DNA of 64,000 nucleotides from Rhodospirillaceae bacterium (GCA_019694335.1 JAIBCD010000002.1:1-64000); one strand, 5' to 3'. Counted from the first letter of the stretch, positions 36,333 through 46,200 are shown. A program made the numbers and translations. The notes: generated by a model not told the origin, from the letters alone.

Positions 36333-36663
36333 ATGTTCGCCCTGGCGGTCCTGCCCGCGATTGCGGCGGAAAAAAACAACGAGAGCTATATCGCCTTCGC
36401 CAACAATGGCGGCATCCAGGGCTGGCGCGCGCGACGACAAGGGCCTCTATGTCCAGGGCACCGACCGCCAGCGGTACTATGCGACCCTGTTTTCCTCCTG
36501 CTTCGGCCTGGCCACCAGTCACAGCGTCGCGTTCATCACCGGCCCCGGCGGCAGCTTCGACAAGTTCAGCTCCATCGCCGTGGAGAACAGCCGCTGCCCG
36601 GTGACGTCGCTGGTGAAAAGCGACCCGCCTCCTGAAAAGGAGCGGACGGCCAAGGAGAAATAA
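36333..36663 (+). pseudogene. DUF6491-type secreted protein with a one-base frameshift
   Basis: From the ATG at 36333 the frame gives MFALAVLPAIAAEKNNESYIAFANNGGIQGWRA. The continuation DDKGLYVQGTDRQRYYATLFSSCFGL and then SFDKFSSIAVENSRCPVTSLV is one frame over. One extra C near 36432, in a GCGCGCGCGAC run, would explain this. Rejoined it has the short, signal-peptided, two-Cys layout of DUF6491 proteins. It is either a recently broken gene or a base error. No ribosome site is evident before the start. Confidence 0.6.
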
Positions 36664-36840
36664 TCAGTCGTCGAGTTTGGACTGATCCAGGGCCCGCGTT
36701 CTCCGCGCTTCGTCCTGGTCCGATTGCTGCTTCTCGGCCTTGGTGCGCCCGAACTTGGCGCGGTTAGCCTCGGCGGCGCGGTCTTTGTCCGCGCGCGCCT
36801 TCTGTTTGCGGGCCTGCCGCAGATTTATCACTTCACCCAT
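36664..36840 (-). CDS. DUF4169 small protein
   Basis: A 58-residue, very basic and charged protein. It begins MGEVINLRQARKQKARADKD and continues ANRAKFGRTKAEKQQ, the clear pattern of the DUF4169 family common in alphaproteobacteria. The start ATG is at 36838-36840. Its function is unknown. It is too short to stand out in standard ORF lists, but the family match makes it credible. It lies convergent to the DUF6491 remnant and divergent from the DctA-like gene. Confidence 0.8.
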   Translation of the reverse strand: MGEVINLRQARKQKARADKDRAAEANRAKFGRTKAEKQQSDQDEARRTRALDQSKLDD

Positions 36841-36942
36841 GGCGCAGCCTGAATCCGCGCGCCGGCGGCGTCAAGGCGGAAGCGCCGGGCCTGTACGGTG
36901 TCCCCGCGACCGGTTACCCTTTTGACGGGGGGCTTGGGGTAC

Positions 36943-38232
36943 ATGCGCCTTTTCCGGCAACTCTACATGCAGGTCCTGCTCGGGATCATGCTGGCGGTGG
37001 CGCTTGGCCTCGCCGCGCCGCAGGCCGCGCTCGCCATGAAGCCCCTGGGCGATGCCTTCATCGCGCTGCTGCGCATGATGCTGGCGCCGATCATCTTCTG
37101 CGCCATCGTGCTCGGACTCACGCATGTCGCCGACATGCGCCAGCTCGGCCGCCTGGCGGTGAAGGCGCTGATCTATTTCGAGGTGGCGACCACTCTGGCG
37201 ATGATGCTCGGGTTCGTCTCGGTCAACCTGTTCCGGCCGGGCGACGGCCTGCATGCGAGCGGCCTCGAAGTCAGCGAAAGCGTGGCGCGCGCGACATCGA
37301 GCGCCACGCAATTCACCGCCGTGCGGTTCTTCCTGAGCATCATCCCGAACACCCTGGTGGACGCCTTCGCCCGCGGGGAGATCCTGCAAGTGCTGTTCAT
37401 CTCCGTGCTCGTCGGGATGGCCTTGAGCATCGGCGGCGTGCGCAGGGACTCGGTGGTCTTGCGCGCCATCGCCGAAGGCCAGGACATCCTGTTCAAGATC
37501 CTGGGCTTCCTCATGCGCCTGGCCCCGCTCGGCGCGTTCGGTGCCATGGCGGCCGCGATCGGCGCGTTCGGCGCCGTAACGCTGGTCTATCTCGCCAAGC
37601 TGGTGCTGCTCGCCTGGCTGACCTCGATCTTTTTCGTGGTCGTCGCCATGGGCGGCATGGCGACGCTGTGTGGTCTGTCGATCTTCCGGATCATCGACCT
37701 GATCCGCGACGAACTGCTGCTGGTCCTGGGCACCGCGTCCGGCGAAGTGGTGCTGCCGCGCATGATGCGGAAACTGGAACAGGCTGGTTGCGACCAATCG
37801 GTGGTCGGTTTCGTGCTGCCCGCGGGCTACAGCTTCAATCTGGACGGAACCTCGATCTACATGGCGGTCTGCGCCGGATTCATCGCCCAGGCCACCGACA
37901 CGCCGTTCCCGCTCGGCGAGCAGTTGGCGATGATGGGCGTGATGCTGCTGACATCCAAGGGCGGCTCGACGGTCGCGGGCGGTGCCTTCGTCAAGCTGGC
38001 CGCTACGCTGCAGACCGTGCGCACCGTGCCGCTTGGCGGCTTGAATCTTATTTTCGGCGTCGACCGCTTGCTGGCCACGGCGCTGGCACTCACCAACCTG
38101 ATTGGCAACGCGCTGGCGGTGATCGTGGTCGCCAGGTGGGAGGGCGCCTTCTCCCGCGCCCAATTCGACCTCTATCTCAAGCAGCAGGCGGCCGGGCTGA
38201 TCGACGCCTCGGGCGCGGAAAGAACCGTGTGA
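36943..38232 (+). CDS. DctA-like dicarboxylate/amino-acid:cation symporter
   Basis: A 429-residue member of the DAACS (GltP/DctA) family. The chosen ATG at 36943 begins MRLFRQLYMQVLLGI, the family's usual N-terminus, and has GGGG upstream. The re-entrant loop HP1 is at LLVLGTASGEVVLPRMM, where the family's serine-rich tip is reduced to GTASGE. Helix 7 has the SFNLDGTSIYM motif that binds the sodium ion and the carboxylate substrate. The HP2 region is LTSKGGSTVAGGAFVKLAATL, and helix 8 has NLIGNALAVIVVARWEG. Import of C4-dicarboxylates (succinate, malate, fumarate) is typical. The CMD-family gene starts in its stop codon. Confidence 0.9.
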   Translation: MRLFRQLYMQVLLGIMLAVALGLAAPQAALAMKPLGDAFIALLRMMLAPIIFCAIVLGLTHVADMRQLGRLAVKALIYFEVATTLAMMLGFVSVNLFRPGDGLHASGLEVSESVARATSSATQFTAVRFFLSIIPNTLVDAFARGEILQVLFISVLVGMALSIGGVRRDSVVLRAIAEGQDILFKILGFLMRLAPLGAFGAMAAAIGAFGAVTLVYLAKLVLLAWLTSIFFVVVAMGGMATLCGLSIFRIIDLIRDELLLVLGTASGEVVLPRMMRKLEQAGCDQSVVGFVLPAGYSFNLDGTSIYMAVCAGFIAQATDTPFPLGEQLAMMGVMLLTSKGGSTVAGGAFVKLAATLQTVRTVPLGGLNLIFGVDRLLATALALTNLIGNALAVIVVARWEGAFSRAQFDLYLKQQAAGLIDASGAERTV

Positions 38233-38741
38233 GCACCCGCGTTTCCCCAGCACCACCCGCCCAGGACGCCGAGGGTCAGGCCCTGGAGGAGCGCATTCGC
38301 GCCGCGCGCGGCGAGATCAATCCGCTCTACGCGGCGCTGCTCAACAGCCCGGCGGTGGCGCATGGCTGGGAACAGATGCTGACCGCCATCCGCCAAAAAA
38401 CCGCGCTCCCGGCGCATTTGCGTGAACTGGTGATCTTAAGGATCGCGATCCTCAACCAGGCCGCCTACGAGTTCGCCAGCCATCTGCCCTATGCCAAGGC
38501 CGCGGGTGTTTCCGAATCCAAGCTGGCCGCCGTGCGCGCGGGAGATTTGGCGGTTTTCGACCAGCAAGAGCGTCTGGTGCTGGAATACGCCGAAGCCATG
38601 ACCCGCGACATTCAGGTGTCCGACGCCCTGTTCGCGCGCGTCGCCGCCGCGTTCGGGCCCAAGGACCGGGTCGAACTCACCGCCACGGTCGCCGCCTACA
38701 ACATGGTTTCGCGTTTCCTCGTGGCGCTGGACATTCACTGA
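38229..38741 (+). CDS. Carboxymuconolactone-decarboxylase-family protein without the Cys pair
   Basis: A 170-residue all-helical AhpD/CMD-like protein. The GTG start overlaps the preceding stop (GTGA). The domain is centred on LPAHLRELVILRIAILNQAAYEFASH, where redox AhpD members carry a Cys-x-x-Cys. Here that site is EFAS with no Cys, but Glu and His are kept, as in non-redox 4-carboxymuconolactone decarboxylase-type members. It is likely an enzyme on a small organic acid, or a decarboxylase-like protein of unknown substrate. Coupling to a dicarboxylate importer fits an aromatic or dicarboxylate catabolic use, which is inference. Confidence 0.82.
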   Translation: MSTRVSPAPPAQDAEGQALEERIRAARGEINPLYAALLNSPAVAHGWEQMLTAIRQKTALPAHLRELVILRIAILNQAAYEFASHLPYAKAAGVSESKLAAVRAGDLAVFDQQERLVLEYAEAMTRDIQVSDALFARVAAAFGPKDRVELTATVAAYNMVSRFLVALDIH

Positions 38742-38774
38742 GAAGCTCAAAAGCAAAGGGGGCCAAAAAGCAAA

Positions 38775-38824
38775 GGGGGTCTGTCCCAGCGGACAAACCC
38801 CCCGATTACCCCCGGAAATCGGGG
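38775..38824. terminator. Two overlapping hairpins between CMD and histone-like genes
   Basis: GGGGGTCTGTCC (38775-38786) pairs with GGACAAACCCCC (38791-38802) with one mismatch, and CCCCGATT (38800-38807) with AATCGGGG (38817-38824). Preceded by a repeated GCAAAGGGGG. They separate two convergent genes and can terminate both. Confidence 0.6.
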
Positions 38825-38828
38825 ATCT

Positions 38829-39101
38829 CTAGAAGCCCGGAACTTCGACCTTCTTGGCGGCATCGAGGGCGCCCTGGGCGGCCTGCTCGACGGCGGCGAC
38901 GGCCTTCTGCACGGTCTTCTTGGCCTTGCGCACGACGCGCTTGGCGGTGGCCTTCATCGAGCTCTTCTTGGCGGCGGCCTTCTTTTTGACGGCCTTCTTC
39001 ACGGCTTTCGCCTTTGCCTTGCCGCGGCGCACGGCCTTCTTCACGGCTTTCTTCGCCGCTTTTTTCACGCTTTTCTTTTTCGCCTTCTTCTTAGCAGCCA
39101 T
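38829..39101 (-). CDS. Histone H1-like, lysine- and alanine-rich DNA-binding protein
   Basis: A 90-residue protein. The start ATG at 39101 follows GGAGGAG. Residues 2-66 are almost entirely Lys and Ala repeats (AAKKKAKKKSVKKAAKKAVKKAVRRG) with scattered Arg and Val. The last 25 residues are less basic (AVAAVEQAAQGALDAAKKVEVPGF). This is the composition of bacterial H1-like proteins that bind DNA through their tails. It is not HU or H-NS. The function is probably nucleoid compaction, inferred from composition alone. Confidence 0.75.
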   Translation of the reverse strand: MAAKKKAKKKSVKKAAKKAVKKAVRRGKAKAKAVKKAVKKKAAAKKSSMKATAKRVVRKAKKTVQKAVAAVEQAAQGALDAAKKVEVPGF

Positions 39102-39216
39102 GTGGGACTCCTCCTGTGCTTGGCTGGAGCGAGCGTAGCGCATTGATTGCGTGCGTGCCTATCCCCGTCCGCACAATTTCACTTTTAGTTTTGAAGCGTG
39201 TCCCGGGAGACGCGGC

Positions 39217-40596
39217 TTACGGAACCGCGATCGCCCAATAGAGCGCCGGCAGGCCGTCCATCGGCGTGCCGATGTCATAGGCCTTCTGCAGCGCGCCCGC
39301 GCTCGCCACCTCGGGCTGGTTGGCGAAGCCGTAGTCAAGGACATCGTTACCGTTGATGTCGCCCGGGCGCGTATCGCCGTCGTAGGTCCATAGGGCGTAG
39401 CCCTGATAAACCCACTGTTTACGGCCGTCGTCGCGGACCGCCACGCTCCAGAAGCCTTGAGGTTCCGCGTTCTTGGGCGCGGCGAAAGGGTGCCATTTGC
39501 CGCAGTCGGACTTGCAGCGGGGATCGGTGCCGATGTCGCGCCCGACCGCCGGACGGGGCTGTTGCCCGCGCCGCAGCGAATGGCCGCCGCCGGACTGGAA
39601 GATATAGCCATCGCGCCGGTACAGGGTTTTTCCCGAATCCGTCGCCAGCACCACGCCCTGGCTCAGGGTTTTCGCGAGCGTGACGCCCCTGGGCATGAAG
39701 AACCGACTGACCGCGGCCACGCGCCAACGCTTGTCCACGCCCGCCCCGTTGGCGTCGTTGGGCGCGAGGTCGTGGGCATAAGCGTAGAGGCCGCGGCCCC
39801 TGTAGGCCCATTGTTTGAGGCCGTCGGGCCGGGCAATCAGGCTGAAATCCCCGATCGGCTCGGCGAGCTGGGCCGCCGCCACCGGCTGCCAAGCGCAACC
39901 TCGGCCGCAAGCCTTGGCGTCCCTGGCGGCGTCGCCGTCATAGGCATAGAGGGTGTCTCCGCGATGGTCGACCAGGGCGAGCGCGCCGGCGTCCGCCACT
40001 TCCTTGACCGCGAGGCTCGCGGGCGCGGCGAAATCCGCCACCGGGAAGGCATAGGCCACCTTCCAATCGGCCGCGAGCGGCACATCGGGCGCGGCGTTGC
40101 GGGCGGCAGCCCCGCGCACGCCGCCGCCGACATATTCGCCCGCGCCGTTCTTGCGCCGGGCGCCCAGCCGGGCCGGACTGTTGCCGCCGATGGAACCAGG
40201 ATCGACATCCTTCACGAAGGTATAGAGCGCCTTGCCGCGATAGGCCCATTGGCGCGCGCCGTCGTCACGCTTGATCACCGACCAGTCGCCCGAGGGTTTG
40301 AAGGCGGCCGGCGCCAGCGCCGGCCGCCAGGAGGCGGCGCATTCGCCGCCGCAGGTGGCCTTGCCGGACGGATCCTTGTCATAGGTATAGAGGGTCATGC
40401 CCTGGGCGTCGGTGAACGCCAGCTGTTCGCGCGGATTGAAGGCGGCGGTCTGCTTGCTGAGGTCGTAGCCCTGCGCCTTGCCCATGACCTGGAGCGTGAT
40501 GCCCGGCGGCGTCAGCACGCCACCCACATCTGCCGTCTTGGCCGACACCGCGCCGGGCAACAGCAAGGCCAGACATACTCCATGCACAATTTTCAT
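39217..40596 (-). CDS. Secreted protein with repeated lipoprotein-type domains (PF03640-like)
   Basis: A 459-residue exported protein (signal peptide MKIVHGVCLALLLPGAVSA). After that come about three copies of a roughly 110-residue unit with the pattern TLYTYDKDPSGKATCGGECAASW, then DWSVIKRDDGARQWAYRGKALYTF. The copies begin around residues 68, 210 and 328. Each has two Cys a few residues apart, as CGGEC, CGRGC and CKSDC. This is the 'secreted repeat of unknown function' fold. The protein has no evident lipobox, so it is soluble in the periplasm or exported. The preceding gene ends in its start codon. A role in metal binding or a quinoprotein-like beta-propeller-like scaffold is possible but not shown. 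Confidence 0.75.
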   Translation of the reverse strand: MKIVHGVCLALLLPGAVSAKTADVGGVLTPPGITLQVMGKAQGYDLSKQTAAFNPREQLAFTDAQGMTLYTYDKDPSGKATCGGECAASWRPALAPAAFKPSGDWSVIKRDDGARQWAYRGKALYTFVKDVDPGSIGGNSPARLGARRKNGAGEYVGGGVRGAAARNAAPDVPLAADWKVAYAFPVADFAAPASLAVKEVADAGALALVDHRGDTLYAYDGDAARDAKACGRGCAWQPVAAAQLAEPIGDFSLIARPDGLKQWAYRGRGLYAYAHDLAPNDANGAGVDKRWRVAAVSRFFMPRGVTLAKTLSQGVVLATDSGKTLYRRDGYIFQSGGGHSLRRGQQPRPAVGRDIGTDPRCKSDCGKWHPFAAPKNAEPQGFWSVAVRDDGRKQWVYQGYALWTYDGDTRPGDINGNDVLDYGFANQPEVASAGALQKAYDIGTPMDGLPALYWAIAVP

Positions 40597-41690
40597 TGTT
40601 TCCTCCGCAAGTCGGCAGAAACGACAAAGGCCGGCGTGGTTTCGAAATAATAGGTCACCGAGATCGCGGTATTCTGCCCGGTGACCGGGTCGGGCGCGCC
40701 ATCCGCGTGGCGCTTGAGCAGGTAATACAGCCCGGGGATATCGCCGACGATGCAGATCTCCATGGTCGGACCGCCCGCGGCGAAGCCGAAATAGAGATCG
40801 CTCCAGGGCTGATAGCCGCCGATGAAGCCGGTCAAGGTTCCATCCGCGCCCATCTTGAAGCGGAAATGGGTCTGGGTCAGGCGCACTTCCGGCGCCACGA
40901 GAGGATTTTGCATGAGGCGTAACGTCGCCGGCGCCGGCAGCGAAATCACCCCGCCCTTGAGCACCGCCTTGAATTCATTGTGCGAGCGCGGATCGGGATC
41001 GATGCGGTAGGTGGCTTCGGCGCGCGGACTGCCGTCGACGTTGGAGCGTATGTGCTCCAGCGCCCGGTCGAACACGATGGTCACCGGTCCGTCCTTGGCG
41101 AAATCGTCGGCGCTCACGCTCATCAGCCAGGCGGGCTGCGAATCCTTGAGCTGCCCCCAACCCCAGGCCCAATAGGTCGGACGGCCCTGCAGCGTTCCCC
41201 GGAATCCGTGGACGCAACCCAGGGCGCGCATCAACGCGTGATTGACGCCTTGCTCATGGGTTTCGGGATCCTCGAATCCGCCAGCCCCCTTGCCGTCCAA
41301 GTTAAAGCCATAGGCGTAACGGCTTTCCATGGCCTTCAGTTTGGGATCGGCCACCGCCGCCGGATTGGTGAAAGGATTCGCGGGCTGACCGTCGATCCGG
41401 GCGCGGCTGTTCATCAGATCGCGGAGTTCGGTGGTCTCCCCATCCTCTTGTTTGCGGGCCAATTCCTCGATCTTGGCCGGCGGCAGGCCGAGCGCCGCCA
41501 GGTTCTTGATATATTGAGCGGCGATTTCCGGGTTCTGGCCGCCGGGACAGTCGCCCTCGTGGGAATAGGAGGCCTGGGCGAACCAGCTGATCACATAAGT
41601 CCGGGTTTCCGCGGCGGCGGGTTTCGCCGCCATCGGGACCGTCATCAAGGCCAGGGCGCTCACGGCCAAAAAACGGGCGACTCCAGGCAT
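40593..41690 (-). CDS. Secreted protein of unknown function, first gene of a two-gene operon
   Basis: A 365-residue protein. The start is set at the ATG at 41690, which opens a signal peptide (GVARFLAVSALALMTVPMAAKPAAA). It contains DCPGGQNPEIAAQYIKNL, GFNLDGKGAGGFEDPETHEQGVNHALMRALGC and GFIGGYQPWSDLYFG. A small number of Cys (in CPGG, LGCVHG and EICIVG) could be haem or disulfide sites. No family is recognised by eye. Its stop overlaps the start of the repeat protein by 4 bases (ATGA), so the two products probably work together. The next gene upstream is divergent. Confidence 0.7.
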   Translation of the reverse strand: MPGVARFLAVSALALMTVPMAAKPAAAETRTYVISWFAQASYSHEGDCPGGQNPEIAAQYIKNLAALGLPPAKIEELARKQEDGETTELRDLMNSRARIDGQPANPFTNPAAVADPKLKAMESRYAYGFNLDGKGAGGFEDPETHEQGVNHALMRALGCVHGFRGTLQGRPTYWAWGWGQLKDSQPAWLMSVSADDFAKDGPVTIVFDRALEHIRSNVDGSPRAEATYRIDPDPRSHNEFKAVLKGGVISLPAPATLRLMQNPLVAPEVRLTQTHFRFKMGADGTLTGFIGGYQPWSDLYFGFAAGGPTMEICIVGDIPGLYYLLKRHADGAPDPVTGQNTAISVTYYFETTPAFVVSADLRRKQ

Positions 41691-41993
41691 CGGCCCCCCC
41701 CTCCGGACGCAAAACCTTACCGCATTCCCGGGCCGGCGGGGAGCGGCGCGCACCCCGCCGGCAAACCACCTCCTCGGAAGCAGAAAAAAACCGGCTTGGG
41801 AAGCCCCTCTGTAACTTTTGCGAGAACTTTTCCCTGTTACCGCGCCCCTCTCTCAAACGCCTAAAATTGGGGTATAAACGGTTGTTTCGCCTGTGACCGG
41901 CCGGGCTTACTCTGGCCCGTCACACCCCTTCGAGACACATCACGGCCCTGTGCGCCGGAAGGCGCCCGCGGGTCCTGTCGGGAGCATGTTTAC
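41691..41993. promoter_or_regulatory. Divergent promoter region of the secreted-protein operon and the RND operon
   Basis: A 303-base gap. It contains an interrupted dyad: TGTGA (41892-41896), CGGGC (41902-41906), GCCCG (41915-41919), TCACA (41920-41924), and a TATAAA-like stretch just before it (about 41873). It lies about 70-100 bases before the RND operon start, where a repressor of efflux genes could bind. No regulator gene is adjacent, so this is speculative. Confidence 0.3.
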
Positions 41994-43202
41994 GTGAGCG
42001 CAGTTGGTAAGTTTTTCGATCCGTCCACCTCCCGCGGCAAAGCCGCCCTTGGGGCGATCGTCCTCGTGGTCGCGGCTGCCGGTTATCACGCCCTCCAACC
42101 CGCCGCCAGCAAGCGCGCGCCCGAAGTCACGGTGCCGGTGAGCGTCGAGAAGGTCACCCGCCAGGACGTGCCGGTGATGCGCGTCGGCTACGGCACGGTG
42201 CGCGCCTTCAACTCGGTGGTGCTCAAGGTGCGCGTCGATGGCGCGCTGCAAAAAATCCTGTTCAAGGAAGGCCAGGACGTCAACGAAGGCGACGTGCTCG
42301 CTCAGATCGATCCGCGCCCCTATCAGGCCGCGCTCAACCAGGCGCTCGCCAAGAAATCCCAGGACGAAGCCCAGCTCGCCAAGGCGCGCAACGACCTCAA
42401 GCGCTTCACCACCCTGAACGCCAGCCAATTCGCGAGCCAGCAGAGCTTGGAGACTCAGCAAACCAACGTCGCGGCGCTGGAAGCCACCGTGAAATCCGAC
42501 GAAGCCGCGGTCGAGAACGCGCGCGTCCAGCTCGGCTACACCACCATCACCGCGCCGGTCTCGGGCCGCATCGGCCTGCGTCAGGCGGACGTTGGAAATA
42601 TCATGCGCGCCGCCGACCAGGTCGGCCTCGCGGTGATCTCCACCGTGCATCCGATCTCGGCGATCTTCTCGCTGCCCGCGTCCGAACTGCCGACCTTGAC
42701 CCGCGCCGGCTTCGCCAAGCCGATGCCGGTCTATGCCTACACCTCCGACGACCGCGAGAAACTCGCCGAAGGCGAACTGCTCACCGTCGACAGCGCGGTC
42801 GACGAGACCTCGGGTTCGGTGAAACTCAAAGCCACCTTCCAGAACGCCGACAACCGCCTGTGGCCCGGCCAGTCGATCAGCGCCCACCTCCTGGTGACCA
42901 CCACCAAGGACGCGCTGACGGTACCCGCCAACGCCGTGCAGCGCGGCCCCACCGGCCTGTTCCTCTATGTCGTCGACACCAACAACAAGGCCGTGGTGCG
43001 TCCGGTGGAAACCACCGAAACCTTCGGCACGAGCGTGATCGTCGTGTCGGCCGACATCAAGGAAGGCGACATGGTGGTCACCACCGGCCAGTCGCGCCTG
43101 CAGCCGGGCTCCAAGGTGAGCATCCACGCCGACAAGGGCGCCGAGGCCAAGGCCGAAGGCAAGGCTGGGGAAAAAACCGACGCAAAGGCCGGTGAACGGT
43201 GA
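41994..43202 (+). CDS. RND efflux periplasmic adaptor (MdtA-like)
   Basis: A 402-residue membrane-fusion protein linking an RND pump to an outer membrane channel. GTG start. A single N-terminal helix (about residues 18-34) is followed by the first beta-barrel/lipoyl half (VLKVRVDGALQKILFKEGQDVNEGDVLAQIDPRPYQAAL), a helical hairpin (about 115-170), and the returning lipoyl half with APVSGRIGLRQADVGN. The final barrel has GQSISAHLLVTT. A Lys/Ala/Glu-rich tail of about 25 residues ends the protein. The downstream permease starts in its stop codon (GTGA). It matches MdtA of the MdtABC type, which expels bile salts, novobiocin or metals in other bacteria. Confidence 0.9.
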   Translation: MSAVGKFFDPSTSRGKAALGAIVLVVAAAGYHALQPAASKRAPEVTVPVSVEKVTRQDVPVMRVGYGTVRAFNSVVLKVRVDGALQKILFKEGQDVNEGDVLAQIDPRPYQAALNQALAKKSQDEAQLAKARNDLKRFTTLNASQFASQQSLETQQTNVAALEATVKSDEAAVENARVQLGYTTITAPVSGRIGLRQADVGNIMRAADQVGLAVISTVHPISAIFSLPASELPTLTRAGFAKPMPVYAYTSDDREKLAEGELLTVDSAVDETSGSVKLKATFQNADNRLWPGQSISAHLLVTTTKDALTVPANAVQRGPTGLFLYVVDTNNKAVVRPVETTETFGTSVIVVSADIKEGDMVVTTGQSRLQPGSKVSIHADKGAEAKAEGKAGEKTDAKAGER

Positions 43203-46200
43203 GCATCTCTGCTCATTTCATCCATAGACCCGTAGCTACCTCGCTTTTGATGGCGGCGATTCTCGCCGTCGGCGCCGCCGCCTATCCCTTCCTGCCCATC
43301 GCCGCCCTGCCGACGGTGGATTTCCCGACCATCTCCGTCAACGCCAACCTGCCGGGCGCCAGCCCCGAGACCATGGCGGTATCGGTGGCGCAGCCGCTGG
43401 AGCGGCAATTTTCGCAGATTCCGGGCGTCACCCAGATGACGTCCACCAGCATCCTGGGCCGTACCGAGATCACCGTTCAGTTCGACCTCGACCGCAACAT
43501 CGACGGCGCGGCGCAGGACGTGCAGTCGGCGATCAACGCCGCCGGCGGCCAGCTGCCGCGCACCATGCCGGCGCCGCCCAGCTACAACAAGGTCAACCCC
43601 GCCGACGGGCCTTTGCTCGGCATGGCCTACCAGTCGGACGTGCTGCCGCTGACCGAGCTCGACGACATGGTCGAAAATCTCGTGCTCCAGCAAGTCTCGC
43701 AGCTGCCCGGCGTCGGCAAGGCCAACGTGATGGGCCAGCAGAAGCCCGCGATCCGCGTGCAGATCGACCCCATCAAGCTCGCGGCCACCGGCCTGTCGAT
43801 GGAGGAAGTGCGCGCGATCATCAACGCCGCCTCGACCAACTCGCCCAAGGGCTCGATCGAAGTCGGCGCCAAGGGCTACACCATCTACAGCAACGACCAG
43901 CTGGTGCAGGCCGAGGCCTTCAACGACGTGGTGCTGGCGTTCCGCAACGGCTCGCCGGTGCGGGTCTCCGACATCGGCCGCGCCGTCAACGGCGCGGAAA
44001 ACACCAAGATGATCACCCGCGACGCCGAAGGACGGCCGGCGATCGCCACCTTCATCAGCAAACAGCCCGGCGCCAACACCGTCGAGACCGGCGACCTGGT
44101 GGAAGCCGCCGTCAAGAAGGCTCAGGCGCTGCTGCCGCCGTCGGTGCGGGCCTATAAATTCCACGACCGCATGCAGACGATCCGCGCGTCGGTGGCCGAA
44201 GTGAAGGAGACCCTGATCATCACCGCGCTGCTGGTGGTGCTGGTGATCTTCATCTTCCTGCGCAACATCTGGGCGACCATCATCCCGGCGCTCGCCATCC
44301 CGCTGGCCATCGTCGGCACCTTCGCCGGCATGTATCTCTTGAACTACAGCATCGACAACCTGTCCCTGATGGCCATGTCGATCGCGGTCGGGTTCGTGGT
44401 CGACGACGCCATCGTCATGCTGGAGAACATCTACCGGCACATCGAGAACGGCATGTCGCCCATGGAGGCCTCGATCAAGGGCTCGTCCGAGATCGGCTTC
44501 ACGATCGTATCCATGTCGCTGTCGCTGGTGGCGGTGTTCATCCCGCTCCTCCTGATGGGCGGGCTGATCGGCCGCCTGTTCCGTGAGTTCGCCATGACCG
44601 TCAGCATGACCATCCTGCTCTCGGGGATCGTGTCGCTGACCACGACCCCGATGCTGTGCTCGAAGTTCCTCAAGCACGAACACGGGCAGTCGCACGGCAA
44701 GCTCTATATGGCGATCGAACGCGGCTTCAGGGCCATGTTCGACTTCTACGTTCGCACCCTGGACATCGCCTTCCAGCGCCACCGCACCGTCTTCGCGGTG
44801 TTCCTGGCGACCATCGCGCTGTCGGGCGTCCTATACCTGCTGGTGCCCAAGGGCTTCTTCCCACAGCAGGACATCGGGTTGATGTCGACCGTGGTCGAGG
44901 GCGCGCAGGACATCTCCTTCGCCGAGATGGACCGCCTCCAGGACCAGGTGCGCGCCGTGGTGGCGGCCGATCCGGACATCATGGGCATCGCCTCGACCGC
45001 GCCGTTCGGCGGCCAGAGCATCAACATCGGGCGCATCATTTCGGTTCTGAAGCCGCACCGCGAACGCAAGGCGACCGCGGACGAGATCATCGCCCGCCTG
45101 CGGCCGCAGCTCGCCAAGATCACCGGCGTGCGCGCCTACATGCAGTCCGCGCAGGATATCGTGATCGGCGCCCGCGCCGCGCGCACCCAGTACCAGTACA
45201 CGCTCCAGGACGTGGACGTGCACGAGCTGTACGAGTGGACGCCCATGCTGACCGCCGCGATCGGCAAGCTGCCGATGGTGCGCGACGTGGCCAGCGACCT
45301 GCAGACCGGCGCCACCACCGCGACCCTGACCATCGACCGCGACCAGGCCGCGCGCTACGGCATCCAACCGCAGCTGATCGACGACACGCTGTACGACGCC
45401 TTCGGCCAGCGCCAGGTGGGCCAGTACTTCACCCAGGTCAATACCTACCGCATCATCATGGAAGTGCTGCCCGAGCTGCAGGGCGACATGCGCACGCTGG
45501 ACAAGATCTTCGTCAAGTCGCCCTCGACCGGCCAGCAGGTGCCGCTCTCGACCTTCATCAAGGTCGACACCAAGCCGGTCAGCTCGCTGTCGATCAGCCA
45601 CCAGGGCCAGTTCCCGGCGGCGACCATCTCGTTCAACCTCGCCCCCGGCGCAGCCCTCGGCGACGCGGTCAAGGCGATCGAGGATCTGAGCCTCAACATG
45701 GGCGCTCCGGCGGGCCTCAAGGGTACGTTCCAGGGCACCGCCCAGGCCTTCAAGGAATCCCTGGCCTCGCAGCCTTACCTGATCGCCGCGGCGATCCTGT
45801 CGGTCTATGTGATCCTGGGGATGCTGTACGAGAGCTACATCTATCCCTGGGCGATCCTGGCGACCGTGCCGTCCGCAGGCGTCGGCGCGCTCCTGGCGCT
45901 TCTGATCGCCGGCTACGACCTGACCGTGATCGGCCTGGTGGGCGTGCTGCTGTTGATCGGCATCGTCAAGAAGAACGGCATCATGATGGTGGACTTCGCC
46001 ATCAACGCGCAGAGGCAGCGCGGCGCCGAACCCCTGGCCGCCATCCGTGAGGCCTGCCACTTGCGCTTCCGCCCGATCATGATGACCAGCTTCGCGGCGC
46101 TGCTGGGCGGCCTGCCGCTCATGCTCTCCATGGGCGCGGGCTCGGAGATGCGCCGCCCGCTCGGTTTCGCCATGGTCGGCGGCCTGCTGGTGAGCCAGGT

